Origin: Actinomadura alba
GTDB taxonomy: Bacteria; Actinomycetota; Actinomycetes; Streptosporangiales; Streptosporangiaceae
Reading direction: 5' to 3'
Assembly: GCF_014323705.1 (NCBI RefSeq)
Contig: NZ_JABVEC010000002.1
Coordinates: 310,001-374,000 of the forward strand
DNA length: 64,000 bases
Part shown: positions 42,634 to 51,183 of the stretch, one piece after another
Position numbering within the stretch: the stretch's first letter is position 1
How the letters are laid out: each line of letters starts with the position of its first letter
Translations under genes and position numbers: made by a program
Notes under the pieces: generated by a model
The model's input: the letters and a program-made list of their open reading frames with translations, nothing else
The model's database searches: none
What the model was told of the DNA's origin: nothing

Positions 42634-43719
42634 CTTGGCGTCTCTCCTGCTCAGCAGCCGGCCGACGGGCGGCTCCACCAGCCAGCGCGTGGCGCGGCGT
42701 ACCGGCTCGGTGGCCAGGACGACCGACAGGCCCACCGCCGCGATGGTCGTCAGCACGAGACCGGCACGTGACTGCACCACGGGCTCGTCGATGAGCTTGG
42801 TGTAGTCGAACACCTTGAGTACCAAGGCGTGCAGCAGGAAGACGTACATCGTGCGCGTGCCGAGTTCGGTGAACCACGTCCGGCGCTTCGGGACCAGCGC
42901 GAGGAAGGCCGCGCCCAGCGCGACGGCCAGCGCGAAGACCGCAAGCCGTGCGGCCACCCCCATCGGCAGCGACAGCTTCATCTGCTGATAGGTCTCGCAC
43001 CAGTAGAAGAACGACATCAGCCGGCTGTCGACGGACGAGCTCGTCCCGAAATAGAACACCAGGAACATGCCGAGCAGCACCGGCGCGCCCATCCACCACC
43101 GGGCCCGGCGGCGCAGCCGGTCGAACAGGTCGGTGTTCACGGTGAGGCCGAGAACGAAGAACGGCAGCAGGATGATCGTGTGCCCGACGTTCTTGTCCGA
43201 GCTGAGCTCCCAGCCGCCCACGACGAGCGCGACCACCACCGAGGTGGTGATGGGGTAGCGCAGATGCCGCCACAGCGGAGCCGACAGCCGCCAGCACACC
43301 AGCGCGGCCAGGAACCAGGTGACGTAGTGCGGCTCCAGCCACTGGTCGGCGGGGAAGGGCTTGTCCGCCACGAAATAGAGGTTGGCCCGGGACAGCAGCG
43401 TGAAGATCACATACGGCGCGATGACCGTCGGGACCAGGCTGCGCAGCTTGTCGCTCGACCGGACGTAGCCGCGGGAGAAGTACCCGGTGATGAACGTGAA
43501 CAGCGGCATGTGGAAGGCGTAGATGACCATGTAGGCCGAGTGTTCGACCTGGCTTCCCTGCAGCTGCGCCCAGAGATGACCGACCACCACGAGGACGATC
43601 GTCATGAACTTGGCGTTGTCGAAGAAGGCGTCCCGTTGCTTGACCGGCGCCGGTGCCGTGGGAGCCGCGGGAGCCGGAGCGGTGTCCGGCGCCTGAGGTC
43701 CGTGGAGGGTGTGCGTCAT
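42628..43719 (-). CDS. acyltransferase-3 family membrane protein (copy 1)
   Basis: A 363-aa integral membrane O-acyltransferase (OafA-like) with about ten helices. The opening FFDNAKFMTIVLVVVGHLW holds the His of the family, followed by YAFHMPLFTFITGYFSRGYV with the second conserved region and the TWFLAALVCWRL helix. A Pro/Ala-rich 28-residue N-terminus precedes it. These enzymes move acetyl or succinyl groups onto surface polysaccharide from cytoplasmic acyl-CoA. A near relative lies just upstream (43885-45003). The start is preceded by a 14-bp tandem duplication. It is convergent with the MFS gene. Confidence 0.85.
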   Translation of the reverse strand: MTHTLHGPQAPDTAPAPAAPTAPAPVKQRDAFFDNAKFMTIVLVVVGHLWAQLQGSQVEHSAYMVIYAFHMPLFTFITGYFSRGYVRSSDKLRSLVPTVIAPYVIFTLLSRANLYFVADKPFPADQWLEPHYVTWFLAALVCWRLSAPLWRHLRYPITTSVVVALVVGGWELSSDKNVGHTIILLPFFVLGLTVNTDLFDRLRRRARWWMGAPVLLGMFLVFYFGTSSSVDSRLMSFFYWCETYQQMKLSLPMGVAARLAVFALAVALGAAFLALVPKRRTWFTELGTRTMYVFLLHALVLKVFDYTKLIDEPVVQSRAGLVLTTIAAVGLSVVLATEPVRRATRWLVEPPVGRLLSRRDAKS

Positions 43720-43736
43720 GGTTCCGTCGGGGGTGC

Positions 43737-43764
43737 GAGGCTCATTGGACGAGGCTCATTGGAC
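43737..43764. repeat. 14-bp tandem duplication upstream of acyltransferase copy 1
   Basis: GAGGCTCATTGGAC is repeated exactly at 43737-43750 and 43751-43764, 18 to 45 bases before the start codon. A separate 12-bp palindrome TTCGGGCCCGAA lies at 43793-43804 in the same gap. Confidence 0.9.
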
Positions 43765-43884
43765 AGGGGGCTCAACTGATGGCGGGCGTCCTTTCGGGCC
43801 CGAAGTGCGACCATACCGATTCACGGTCGCCGGCACCGGCGGGATGCCATAAGGTCACCCGGCCCGGCCGCCCCGCGTTCGCCG

Positions 43885-45003
43885 TCAGCGCTTTGCCCTT
43901 GGATGGCGCAGCGGGGTGAACGCCCAGGTCATCCGGGGCTCGAGGGCCCACTGCATGACCCGGACGACCGGCTTGGTGCACAGCAGCGTGCCGACCACCG
44001 CGCCGCCGGCCGCGAGCGCGATGACGCCGGGGACGGTATGGATCCAGTCCAGGTCGTACCAGCTGGCGAACTTCATCAGCCGGGTGCCGAACCCGTGCAG
44101 CAGGTAGGCGTAGAGCGTGGTGGTGCCGAGCGCGGTGAACCACGTGCGCCGGCGGGGCACCACGGCGAGGAACGAGGCGACCAGGACGGTCGCGACGACG
44201 AGCATGGTGAACCGCATGAGGGTGCCCGTCACCAGGTCGACGTTCAACTTCGCGTGGCTGCTGCGCCAGTAGACCCACTCGGTGGCCATGTGCCGGTCGA
44301 CGACGAACGACGCGGCGAACCCGCCGGCCAGGACGAGCGCGCCGAGCACCCGGGCGGCGGGCCGCTTGAGCAGTTCGAAGTGCTCGGGCCGGAGCAGCAG
44401 CCCGAGCACGTAGAACGGCACCAGCCCGAAGACCCGGTGCATGTCGAGCTGGTTCGAGAGCGGGCCCATGTAGGACATCAGCGAGATGGCCACCGCGACC
44501 CCGAGCGGCCAGCGGATCTGCTGCCAGACGGGCGTCGACAGCCGCCACATGAACAACGCCATGAGGAACCACGTCAGGAAGTACGGGTCCAGCAGCGTGA
44601 TCTGCAGGCGGTTCTGGCCGACCAGCCAGTCGTAGGTCGAGTAGGCGACCTCGAACACCACGTAGGGCACGCCCAGGTTGGTGATGAGCTTGCGCGCCTT
44701 GCCCCCGGAGAAGGTGAAGTTCCGGGAGAAGTAGCCGGTGATGACGATGAACACCGGCATGTGGAACATGTAGATGAACAGGTACGCGGCGTGCGCCAGG
44801 TGCACGTCGTAAAGGCCCTCGATGGCATGGCCCGACACCACGAGCAGGATCGCGAGGAACTTCGCGTTGTCGAAGAACGGGTCTCGCGTCCTGCTCCGCG
44901 GCGCGGTCTCGGGAGCCGGCCGGGCCTGGGTGCCCACCGGTTCCCGCCCGTGCGGATCGGAGCCCGGATCCGCCGAGGAGGGCTGGACGGTGGTCTGAGT
45001 CAT
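43885..45003 (-). CDS. acyltransferase-3 family membrane protein (copy 2)
   Basis: A 372-aa paralogue of copy 1: PFFDNAKFLAILLVVSGHAIEG, YMFHMPVFIVITGYFSRNF, LTWFLMALFMWRLSTPVWQQI and RRRTWFTALGTTTLYAYLLHGF, in the same order. About ten membrane helices. It lies 14 bp downstream of the LCP ligase gene on the same strand, so acylation and attachment of a wall polymer are probably co-expressed. No Shine-Dalgarno is clear before the ATG at 45003. Acetylation of the teichoic/teichuronic polymer is the likeliest role (inference). Confidence 0.85.
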   Translation of the reverse strand: MTQTTVQPSSADPGSDPHGREPVGTQARPAPETAPRSRTRDPFFDNAKFLAILLVVSGHAIEGLYDVHLAHAAYLFIYMFHMPVFIVITGYFSRNFTFSGGKARKLITNLGVPYVVFEVAYSTYDWLVGQNRLQITLLDPYFLTWFLMALFMWRLSTPVWQQIRWPLGVAVAISLMSYMGPLSNQLDMHRVFGLVPFYVLGLLLRPEHFELLKRPAARVLGALVLAGGFAASFVVDRHMATEWVYWRSSHAKLNVDLVTGTLMRFTMLVVATVLVASFLAVVPRRRTWFTALGTTTLYAYLLHGFGTRLMKFASWYDLDWIHTVPGVIALAAGGAVVGTLLCTKPVVRVMQWALEPRMTWAFTPLRHPRAKR

Positions 45004-45017
45004 CGGGCGGCGGTCAC

Positions 45018-46457
45018 TCAGGCCTGCTTGCAGATGTTCTGGTTCGCGCGGATCTCACCCTGCAGCTTGGGGATCGAGGTCGCCTTGCGCTTCACGGCGC
45101 TGAGGTCCGGGCCGATGATCAGATCGACGACGCCCGGCGTGCCGCCCTGCCTGGGCTTGGCGGTGACGGAGGCGCCGGTGAGCACGCCGGTCAGGGTGGC
45201 CGCCTGCTGATCGGCGCCGGCGCCGTACAGCACCTTGGTGGCGTTGACCGGCTGGGGGGCGGTGCCGACCGTGACGACCTGGAAGCCCTGGCCTTGCAGT
45301 TGTTCGGCGTAGCGCTGCGCGTGGCCCTGGATGGAGGTGCCGTTGTAGACCCGGACCCGTACCTGGCTCGCCGGCACCTTGGGGGCGGAGGTGCTCTTCT
45401 TGGGCTCCTCCTTGATCTCGCGGTCGGCGCGGATCGCGGCGAAGAAGTCGTTCGCGGCCGGCTGCGCGAGCGCCACCCGGTTGGGGTCGGGCGCGTAGGC
45501 GCCGTTGGGCACCGTGACGAACCGCAGTTTGCCGGCCGTCATGCCCTGCATGCTGCCGGCGATCTGCCGCATGACGCCGATCGACAGGGCCTTGTCTGTG
45601 GTGAGCGACTTGGTGCCCGCGTTGAGCAGGCTGGTCAGCTTGACGGGGTTGCCGAGGACGCCGCCGCTCAGCGCCTTGTTGGCGACCGATCCGAGGAACT
45701 GCTGCTGGCGCTTGATCCGGTCCAGGTCGGAGCCGTTGCCCAGGCCCTTGCGGCTGCGGACGTAGGCGAGGGCCTGCTCGCCCTTGACGTTGTGCCGGCC
45801 CCTCTTCAGGTACAGCTTGGCCTGCGGGTCGCTGACGTCCTTGGGCAGGCAGATCGGGACGCCGCCCATCGCGTTGACGATGCCCTTGAACCCGGCGAAG
45901 TCGACCTGCGCGAAGTGGTCGATCTTGATGTTGGTCAGCGCCTCGATGGTGGCGATCGTGCACGTGGCACCACCCCAGGTGAAGGCCTCGTTGATCATGG
46001 CCACGCTGGCCGGGGCCGTGCGCGTGCCGTCCTTGCGCTTGCAGGACGGTCTCGGCACCATGAGGTCGCGCGGGAAGCTGATGCCGACCGCCCCGGTGCC
46101 GCCCGGTGACAGGTGCAGCAGGATGGTGGTGTCGGCCCGCGCCGGCTCGTTCTTCATGGCCCGGCCGTACTTGGCGTTGTCGCCCGAGCGGGTGTCGGAG
46201 CCCAGCAGCAGGATGTTCAGCGCCGTGTTGAGCTTCTTGGGCCGGGGGCCGACCGCCGCGTCGACGTCCTCGTGCGTGATGTTGCCGTTCAGCTTCCGGT
46301 ATCCGGCGTACGCGGTGAGGCTGGTGGCGACCATGAGCACGGAGAGTGCGATGGAAACCCAGCCGAGGATGCGCCAGCTACGCCGACGCGCCGGCGGGGA
46401 CTGCTCCCCGTAGTCGGCGTCGTCGACGTACTCCATGTACATCGGATTGCTGCTCAT
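45018..46457 (-). CDS. LCP family wall-polymer ligase with LytR_C domain
   Basis: A 479-aa protein: cytoplasmic N-terminus, one membrane helix (about 28-50, ILGWVSIALSVLMVATSL), the extracellular LCP domain (~75-300), then a LytR_C domain (~350-450, VRVRVYNGTSIQGHAQRYAE). LCP motifs are present: NILLLGSDTR, ARADTTILLHLS, ISFPRDLMV, INEAFTWGG, VDFAGFKGIVNAMGGVPICLP and LAYVRSRKGLGNGSDLDRIKR with the pyrophosphate-binding Arg/Asp residues. LCP enzymes transfer undecaprenyl-linked polymer to peptidoglycan, the final step of wall teichoic acid display. ATG at 46457 or GTG at 46466. It lies 16 bp after the TIGR03089 gene and 14 bp before an acyltransferase. Confidence 0.9.
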   Translation of the reverse strand: MSSNPMYMEYVDDADYGEQSPPARRRSWRILGWVSIALSVLMVATSLTAYAGYRKLNGNITHEDVDAAVGPRPKKLNTALNILLLGSDTRSGDNAKYGRAMKNEPARADTTILLHLSPGGTGAVGISFPRDLMVPRPSCKRKDGTRTAPASVAMINEAFTWGGATCTIATIEALTNIKIDHFAQVDFAGFKGIVNAMGGVPICLPKDVSDPQAKLYLKRGRHNVKGEQALAYVRSRKGLGNGSDLDRIKRQQQFLGSVANKALSGGVLGNPVKLTSLLNAGTKSLTTDKALSIGVMRQIAGSMQGMTAGKLRFVTVPNGAYAPDPNRVALAQPAANDFFAAIRADREIKEEPKKSTSAPKVPASQVRVRVYNGTSIQGHAQRYAEQLQGQGFQVVTVGTAPQPVNATKVLYGAGADQQAATLTGVLTGASVTAKPRQGGTPGVVDLIIGPDLSAVKRKATSIPKLQGEIRANQNICKQA

Positions 46458-46473
46458 GGGCTCCACAGGCTAT

Positions 46474-47274
46474 TCACAGAAGGCGGCGTACGGGCCCGGT
46501 TCCTGGATCCCATCCGGGTACTCCGGCCACAGCGGTCACGTGCTCCAAAGAGATTCGTCGATCTAGGGCGGCTTTGTCGAGGTTTCGTAGAATTATGACC
46601 GAACTGTTAGCAGTGAGAGGTGCCAACAGTGTGACCAGGACGCCCTCCAGTGTGATAAAGGGCAGGTCGGTCAGGATCCGGCTCCCCGCGTCCAGTTGCC
46701 AGGTCAGAGCCATCTCGCGGCCGCGGTCCACGAGTTCGGCCGCGGTGAATGTGGTGTTGCTCACAACCAGTGCCGGTTCGTTGGGATTTGTGACTGCGTA
46801 CGGTACGAAGTCGTCACCGTACGTACGGATATCGGCGGCGTAGTCGACCACACCGGCGGGCGCGGCGGCGAGCGGGGCGCCGAGCGAGTGCAGCGAGAGG
46901 CCGACGACTTCGCGCGCGCCGGTCTCGGCCGGCACCTGGGGCAGCAGCGCCTCGGCCGCCACGACGACGTCCGCGTCCACGTCGCCGAGGCCGGCCGCCT
47001 CGACCGGGACTGCGACCACCCCGGCCGACCAGCACGCCATCAGCCACACCGCCGTCTGCCAGTGCGGCGGCAGGGCGAGGGCCACGCGGTCGCCGGGCTC
47101 GGCATCCAGCCCGTCGACGAGCAGGTTGGCGGTCTTCGCCACCCAGTTGGCGAACGTTCGCCCGGACAGTTCGATCCGCTCGCCGGTCGCGTCGTCGTAG
47201 AAGGTGACCAGCGGCCGGGTCGGGTCGGCGGCGACCACCGATGCGAGCAGGTCCGCAGGAGTCGGTTCTGGCAT
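46474..47274 (-). CDS. TIGR03089 family protein (N-terminal part of an AMP-binding enzyme)
   Basis: A 266-aa protein resembling only the N-terminal third of acyl/aryl-CoA synthetases: RPLVTFYDDATGERIELSGRT, NWVAKTANLLVDGLDAEPGDR, VALALPPHWQTAVWLMACWSAG. The P-loop and the whole C-terminal domain of the family are absent, which is the hallmark of this actinobacterial family. Catalysis is therefore doubtful. Such genes are often next to LCP genes, as here (16 bp). A TACGCT -10 element six bases before the ATG at 47274 indicates a leaderless transcript and a promoter for the whole leftward group. Role unknown; a regulatory or structural link to polymer attachment is possible. Confidence 0.8.
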   Translation of the reverse strand: MPEPTPADLLASVVAADPTRPLVTFYDDATGERIELSGRTFANWVAKTANLLVDGLDAEPGDRVALALPPHWQTAVWLMACWSAGVVAVPVEAAGLGDVDADVVVAAEALLPQVPAETGAREVVGLSLHSLGAPLAAAPAGVVDYAADIRTYGDDFVPYAVTNPNEPALVVSNTTFTAAELVDRGREMALTWQLDAGSRILTDLPFITLEGVLVTLLAPLTANSSVIILRNLDKAALDRRISLEHVTAVAGVPGWDPGTGPVRRLL

Positions 47275-47280
47275 AGGCAG

Positions 47281-47286
47281 AGCGTA
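47281..47286 (-). promoter_or_regulatory. -10 element TACGCT, leaderless start of the TIGR03089-LCP-acyltransferase group
   Basis: Read on the minus strand, TACGCT fits TANNNT and lies six bases before the ATG at 47274 with no ribosome site between them. Confidence 0.5.
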
Positions 47287-47475
47287 GGGCCAACTCGGCG
47301 GCTTTGACGCGGCGCGGAGCGGCGACGGCGACGGCGACGGCACAAGCACATCGCCGGGACCGCTACGGTCGGCGGGGACGGTGACGCTACGCTCCGCTGC
47401 GGATGGTCTTGCACGGATGCGTGGTCGTGCTTGGTCACTGTGTACATAGGCGCAGGCTACGGACCGGGGTGGTAC

Positions 47476-49506
47476 ATGAGCGCGAGCAACGTCCTCGCGC
47501 GCCTCACGGTCGCCCCGGCGCTGCTGCTCGTCGCGTGGCTGGTGGCGGCCCTCCCGCTGCTGCTGACGGGGACCTTCACCATCGGCCCCGCACTCCTGCT
47601 GTTCGTGCTGGCCGCCGCCGTCCTCCTCACGCTCGGATTCCGGGGGGTGCGCGCTCGAGCGGAGGTCGCGCGGCCGGAGGCGTCGTGGTGGGCGGTCGCC
47701 GGCGTGGTCGCGGTGACGTTGGCCTTTCTCGTCCTGCAGCTGGCGATGTGCTCGGAGCAGATCATCGTCCGGCGCGACCCGGCGTCGTACGTGCAGTTCG
47801 CCGCCTGGCTGACCGACCACGGCTCGCTGCCGGTCCGGCAGTGGCGGTGGGCGTTCGGCGGTGGCGATCCATCCCTCACCTACCAGAGCCCGGCGTTCTA
47901 CCAGCGCGGTGACGCGATCATCCCGCAGTTCATGGCGGGGCTCCCGTTGATCCTGGCCCTGGGCGGCTGGATCGGCGGGATGTACGCCATGGTCGCGATG
48001 GCTCCCGTCCTCGGAGCGTGCGCCGTGCTGTCCTTCGCCGGGCTGGTCGCCCGGCTGGTCGGCGCGCGCTGGGCGCCGCTGGGGGCGCTGGCCCTGGCGC
48101 TCACGCTTCCCATGCAGTGGGTGTCCCGGTCGACCTACAGCGAACTGCCCGCCCTGGTGCTGCTGCTCGGCGGGCTGGCGCTGCTGCACGACGTCCGCGA
48201 GGTGCGTTCGGGGGCGGCCAGGATCGGCGCCCTGCTGGCCGGGCTCGCGCTCGGGCTGACCGTGCTGGTCCGCATCGACGGGCTTCGGGACGTGCTGCCG
48301 GTCGTGGTCTTCGCCGGACTGCTGACGGCCCGCCGCCGCCCTACCGGGCTCTGGCTGTTCGCCGGGCTGGCGCTGGGCGTGGGCGCGGGGCTGCTCGAGG
48401 GCTTCGTGCTGTCCGGCCCGTACCTGAAGTACCTGCACGCGTCCCTGAACCCGCTGCTGCTGCTGAGCGGCGCCGTGGTGCTCGGCACGGTGGTCATGGT
48501 GGGGCTGCTGCGCGCGCCCTTCTCCGCGGTCCGGCTGCGGCGGGTGGGCGTGCGGCTGTCCTCGGGACGGTTGCCCGACGTGGCCGCGGTGCTCACCGTG
48601 CTGGTGATGATCGGTTTCGCGGTCCGCCCGTACCTCCAGACCGTCGTGAGAGTGCCGGCCAACGCCGACGACCGGATGAACGCCTCGTTCATCCTGCTGG
48701 CCCAGCGGGCGAACGGGCTGCCCGCCGAGATGGGCAGGGTGTACTACGAGAACTCCCTCTACTGGGTCGCGTGGTACATCGGCGTGCCCGCGCTGCTGCT
48801 CGCGACCGCGGGCGCCGCGCTGCTCACCCGCCGGATGGCGCGCCGCCGCTCGGCGGAATGGCTCCTGCCGTACGCGGTGATCGCCTGGACGACGGTGACC
48901 ACGCTGTGGCGGCCGGGCATCACCCCGGACCACCCGTGGGCCTCGCGGCGGCTGATCTCGATCGTCATCCCCGGGCTGTTGCTGCTGGCGCTGTGGGCGC
49001 TCGCCTGGGCGGTGCGGCGGATCCCGCGGCTGGGGTACGGCCGGGGCGTGACCGGGGCGGTCGCCCTGGCGGGCGTGCCGTTCCTGCTCGTGCCGATCGG
49101 CGTCACCTCGGCCGGGCTGCTGTTCACCCGCACTGAACAGGGCGAGGTGGCCGCCGTGCGCTCCCTCTGCGCACGGCTCGGCCGGGACGCGTCGGTCGTC
49201 CTTGTCGAGCGGGTCACCGCCGACCGCTTCACCCAGGTGATCCGTGGCATGTGCGGAGTGCCCACCGCGCGCACCCGACCCGGGACGAGCGAGCAGGACG
49301 TGCGACGGGTCATCGGCAGGATCTATGCGGCGGGGCGCCGGCCGCTCGTGCTCGGTGCCGCACCGTCCAACGTGGCGCCGTACGGCGAGGCGCGACAGGT
49401 GCTGCACATCAAGACCCGCCAGGACGAGCACTCTCTGGTGACTCCGCCCGACGGCACCTGGGGCCTCACCATAGACGTCTGGATGAGCGAGCCTCTGCGC
49501 CCCTGA
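47476..49506 (+). CDS. GT-C-like polytopic membrane protein
   Basis: A 676-aa membrane protein with about twelve to thirteen helices and a soluble C-terminal tail of about 130 residues. The large first outside loop holds IIVRRDPASYVQFAAWLTDH with an Arg-Asp pair where GT-C transferases carry the catalytic Asp. GGDPSLTYQSPAFY and the periodic MQWVSRSTYSELPALVLLLGG also fit ArnT/PMT-like mannosyltransferase architecture. The tail (FTRTEQGEVAAVRSLCARL, VLVERVTADRF) resembles that of actinobacterial wall GT-C proteins. ATG at 47476 is preferred; an in-frame GTG at 47431 would add 15 residues that do not look coding. It is divergent from TIGR03089. Donor probably a polyprenyl-phosphate sugar. Confidence 0.75.
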   Translation: MSASNVLARLTVAPALLLVAWLVAALPLLLTGTFTIGPALLLFVLAAAVLLTLGFRGVRARAEVARPEASWWAVAGVVAVTLAFLVLQLAMCSEQIIVRRDPASYVQFAAWLTDHGSLPVRQWRWAFGGGDPSLTYQSPAFYQRGDAIIPQFMAGLPLILALGGWIGGMYAMVAMAPVLGACAVLSFAGLVARLVGARWAPLGALALALTLPMQWVSRSTYSELPALVLLLGGLALLHDVREVRSGAARIGALLAGLALGLTVLVRIDGLRDVLPVVVFAGLLTARRRPTGLWLFAGLALGVGAGLLEGFVLSGPYLKYLHASLNPLLLLSGAVVLGTVVMVGLLRAPFSAVRLRRVGVRLSSGRLPDVAAVLTVLVMIGFAVRPYLQTVVRVPANADDRMNASFILLAQRANGLPAEMGRVYYENSLYWVAWYIGVPALLLATAGAALLTRRMARRRSAEWLLPYAVIAWTTVTTLWRPGITPDHPWASRRLISIVIPGLLLLALWALAWAVRRIPRLGYGRGVTGAVALAGVPFLLVPIGVTSAGLLFTRTEQGEVAAVRSLCARLGRDASVVLVERVTADRFTQVIRGMCGVPTARTRPGTSEQDVRRVIGRIYAAGRRPLVLGAAPSNVAPYGEARQVLHIKTRQDEHSLVTPPDGTWGLTIDVWMSEPLRP

Positions 49507-49508
49507 AC

Positions 49509-49527
49509 CGCTCCCTCCTCGGGAGCG
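49509..49527. terminator. hairpin between convergent GT-C and GT2 genes
   Basis: CGCTCCC (49509-49515) and GGGAGCG (49521-49527) form a 7-bp perfect stem with a 5-base loop, placed 3 bp after the GT-C stop and 5 bp after the opposing GT2 stop. It is a compact bidirectional terminator candidate. Confidence 0.65.
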
Positions 49528-49531
49528 CGCG

Positions 49532-51175
49532 TCACTTGGGGCGGCCGACCAGGCGGGCCAGCCGGCGAACGCGCCGGGCGCCCCGCAGGGCCGGTGAGGG
49601 CGCCGCCGCCGGCTGCTGTTTCGGTTGTGCACCACGCGCCCGCTTCTTGAGGGTCGCGGCCTCCCGCTTCCACTTCTCGGCCTCCGCACGCCACCGCTGT
49701 GCCTCACCCTTCCAGTCGTTCGGCCAGGTCGGCGGCGGCACGTCGGCGGCGGGGACGAGCGTCCACTCGGTGCCGTCCAGCCAATGAGATCCGAACAACT
49801 CGTCGACGAGACCGTCCAGGTCCTCGTCCGGTGCCCGGAGCGCCACCGCGCGCGCGAATGAGGCGGTGCGCTCGAGCCGGGCAAGTGCCCTATCGTCCAC
49901 CTGACCGGGCAGCGCCAGCGAGATGAGGCCGTAATAGTGCTCGTCGGCCAGCTTGACGAGCTTGTGCAGACCGCCGGGGGTCGGTACCCAGCCGGCCGGA
50001 CAGATGAACCGAAAGGGGGTTGGAGCCGCGGTCTCCGGCACGGACTCGACCAGTTGGACACGGCCTTCGTGGCGGTACCGCTCGCACATCAGCCTGGCGT
50101 CGAGGAGCGGATCGTCCAGTAGCCCACGCCGCTCTTCGGTCAATGACGACCACGGGCCTATGAGGCTGACCCTGAGATCGTGCAGGCTGCTCGCCAGCAC
50201 GCCGTCCACGGTCGCCCGCGCGTCCTCGTAGGAACGGTCTCGGCCGTCCACCACGACATCGATATAGGGCACCAGCCATTGCCGGCCCGGGTCCTTGCGC
50301 CGGTCTCGTAGCAACGGCACCCGGTTGGCGATGGAGGGCTCGCGGAACCGGGCTCCGTCGTCGCGCTGTCGGATCATCGCGGACATGCCGAGGTGCCAGC
50401 TCTTCGCCTGCCGCTCCGGAACGAAGACGGCGCCCGCCTGGGCCGCCCGGTAACCGAACTCGGTGTCTCCGCCCAGGATCAGGTCGGTGTCCATCCCGCC
50501 CGCAGCGTGATAGAGCCTTGGCGACAGCGACAGGGTCGCGCCCACGGCGACGGTGAACATGCGATGGGTCGCGGTGCGCAGCTCGTCGTACTTGTCGAAG
50601 ATGTCCTCGACCCAGTCTCGGCGGCTGCTCTCGTAATCGAACAGATCGTCGCCCGCGTCCGCGACCACGGCGTCGAAGGCCCGCTGCGGCGACAGGTCGC
50701 CGGTCGCATATTCGGTGAAGCGCTTGCCACCGAGCACGAGGAGGTAGTCGGCGAGGTGGTGCCAGCGGGCCTGAGCCTCGACGTGCTCGCGGTAGACCAG
50801 CATGTCGGCATCGAGCCGGAGGATGATTTCACCGTCGGCCTGCAGCACTCCGGAGTGGAACGCGTGGCCGGATCCCCAGCCGCCCGCGGCGCTCGGCACG
50901 ATGCGCGTGTCGATCGGGGCGATCTCCGGCAGCCGGAGGGGCGGGTCGCTGGCGTCGTCGACCACGATGACCTCGAGCAGATGAGCCGGATAGCTCTGAG
51001 CCGCCAGGCTGGCGAGCGTGATGTCGAGTTTGTCCTGACCTGCGTGAGCCGGGATCACGACGCTGACCGGCAATTCAGGCTTCCACTGACCGAGTGCGGG
51101 CGGCTGCAGCACGCCATGGTCGTTGCGCCGGATCCTGGGCTGCCCGGCCATGGCCGGAGATGAACTCGTCGACAC
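49532..51175 (-). CDS. GT2 family glycosyltransferase (paralogue B, coiled-coil tail)
   Basis: A 547-aa protein matching paralogue A (19103-20734) from end to end. It opens PRIRRNDHGVLQPP, then VSVVIPAHAGQDKLDITLAS, VDDASDPPLRLPEI, the metal motif RLDADMLVY, ARWHHLADYLLVLGGKRF, GGDTEFGYRAAQAG, WSSLTEERR and FICPAGWVPTPGGL. The C-terminal coiled coil reads GEAQRWRAEAEKWKREAATL and ends in a basic tail. GTG at 51175 with GAGG five bases upstream; ATG 51151 is an alternative. It is the third gene of a leftward operon (methyltransferase, GT2, this gene), 8 bp after the previous stop. The tail may hold it to the membrane or to partner enzymes. Confidence 0.86.
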   Translation of the reverse strand: MSTSSSPAMAGQPRIRRNDHGVLQPPALGQWKPELPVSVVIPAHAGQDKLDITLASLAAQSYPAHLLEVIVVDDASDPPLRLPEIAPIDTRIVPSAAGGWGSGHAFHSGVLQADGEIILRLDADMLVYREHVEAQARWHHLADYLLVLGGKRFTEYATGDLSPQRAFDAVVADAGDDLFDYESSRRDWVEDIFDKYDELRTATHRMFTVAVGATLSLSPRLYHAAGGMDTDLILGGDTEFGYRAAQAGAVFVPERQAKSWHLGMSAMIRQRDDGARFREPSIANRVPLLRDRRKDPGRQWLVPYIDVVVDGRDRSYEDARATVDGVLASSLHDLRVSLIGPWSSLTEERRGLLDDPLLDARLMCERYRHEGRVQLVESVPETAAPTPFRFICPAGWVPTPGGLHKLVKLADEHYYGLISLALPGQVDDRALARLERTASFARAVALRAPDEDLDGLVDELFGSHWLDGTEWTLVPAADVPPPTWPNDWKGEAQRWRAEAEKWKREAATLKKRARGAQPKQQPAAAPSPALRGARRVRRLARLVGRPK

Positions 51176-51183
51176 TGTTGCCT

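Noticed and set aside
47275-50061. Upstream extension of the TIGR03089 frame to about 1195 residues
   Set aside because: It runs antisense through the GT-C gene. The family start MPEPTPADLL at 47274 with a -10 just upstream is the real beginning.
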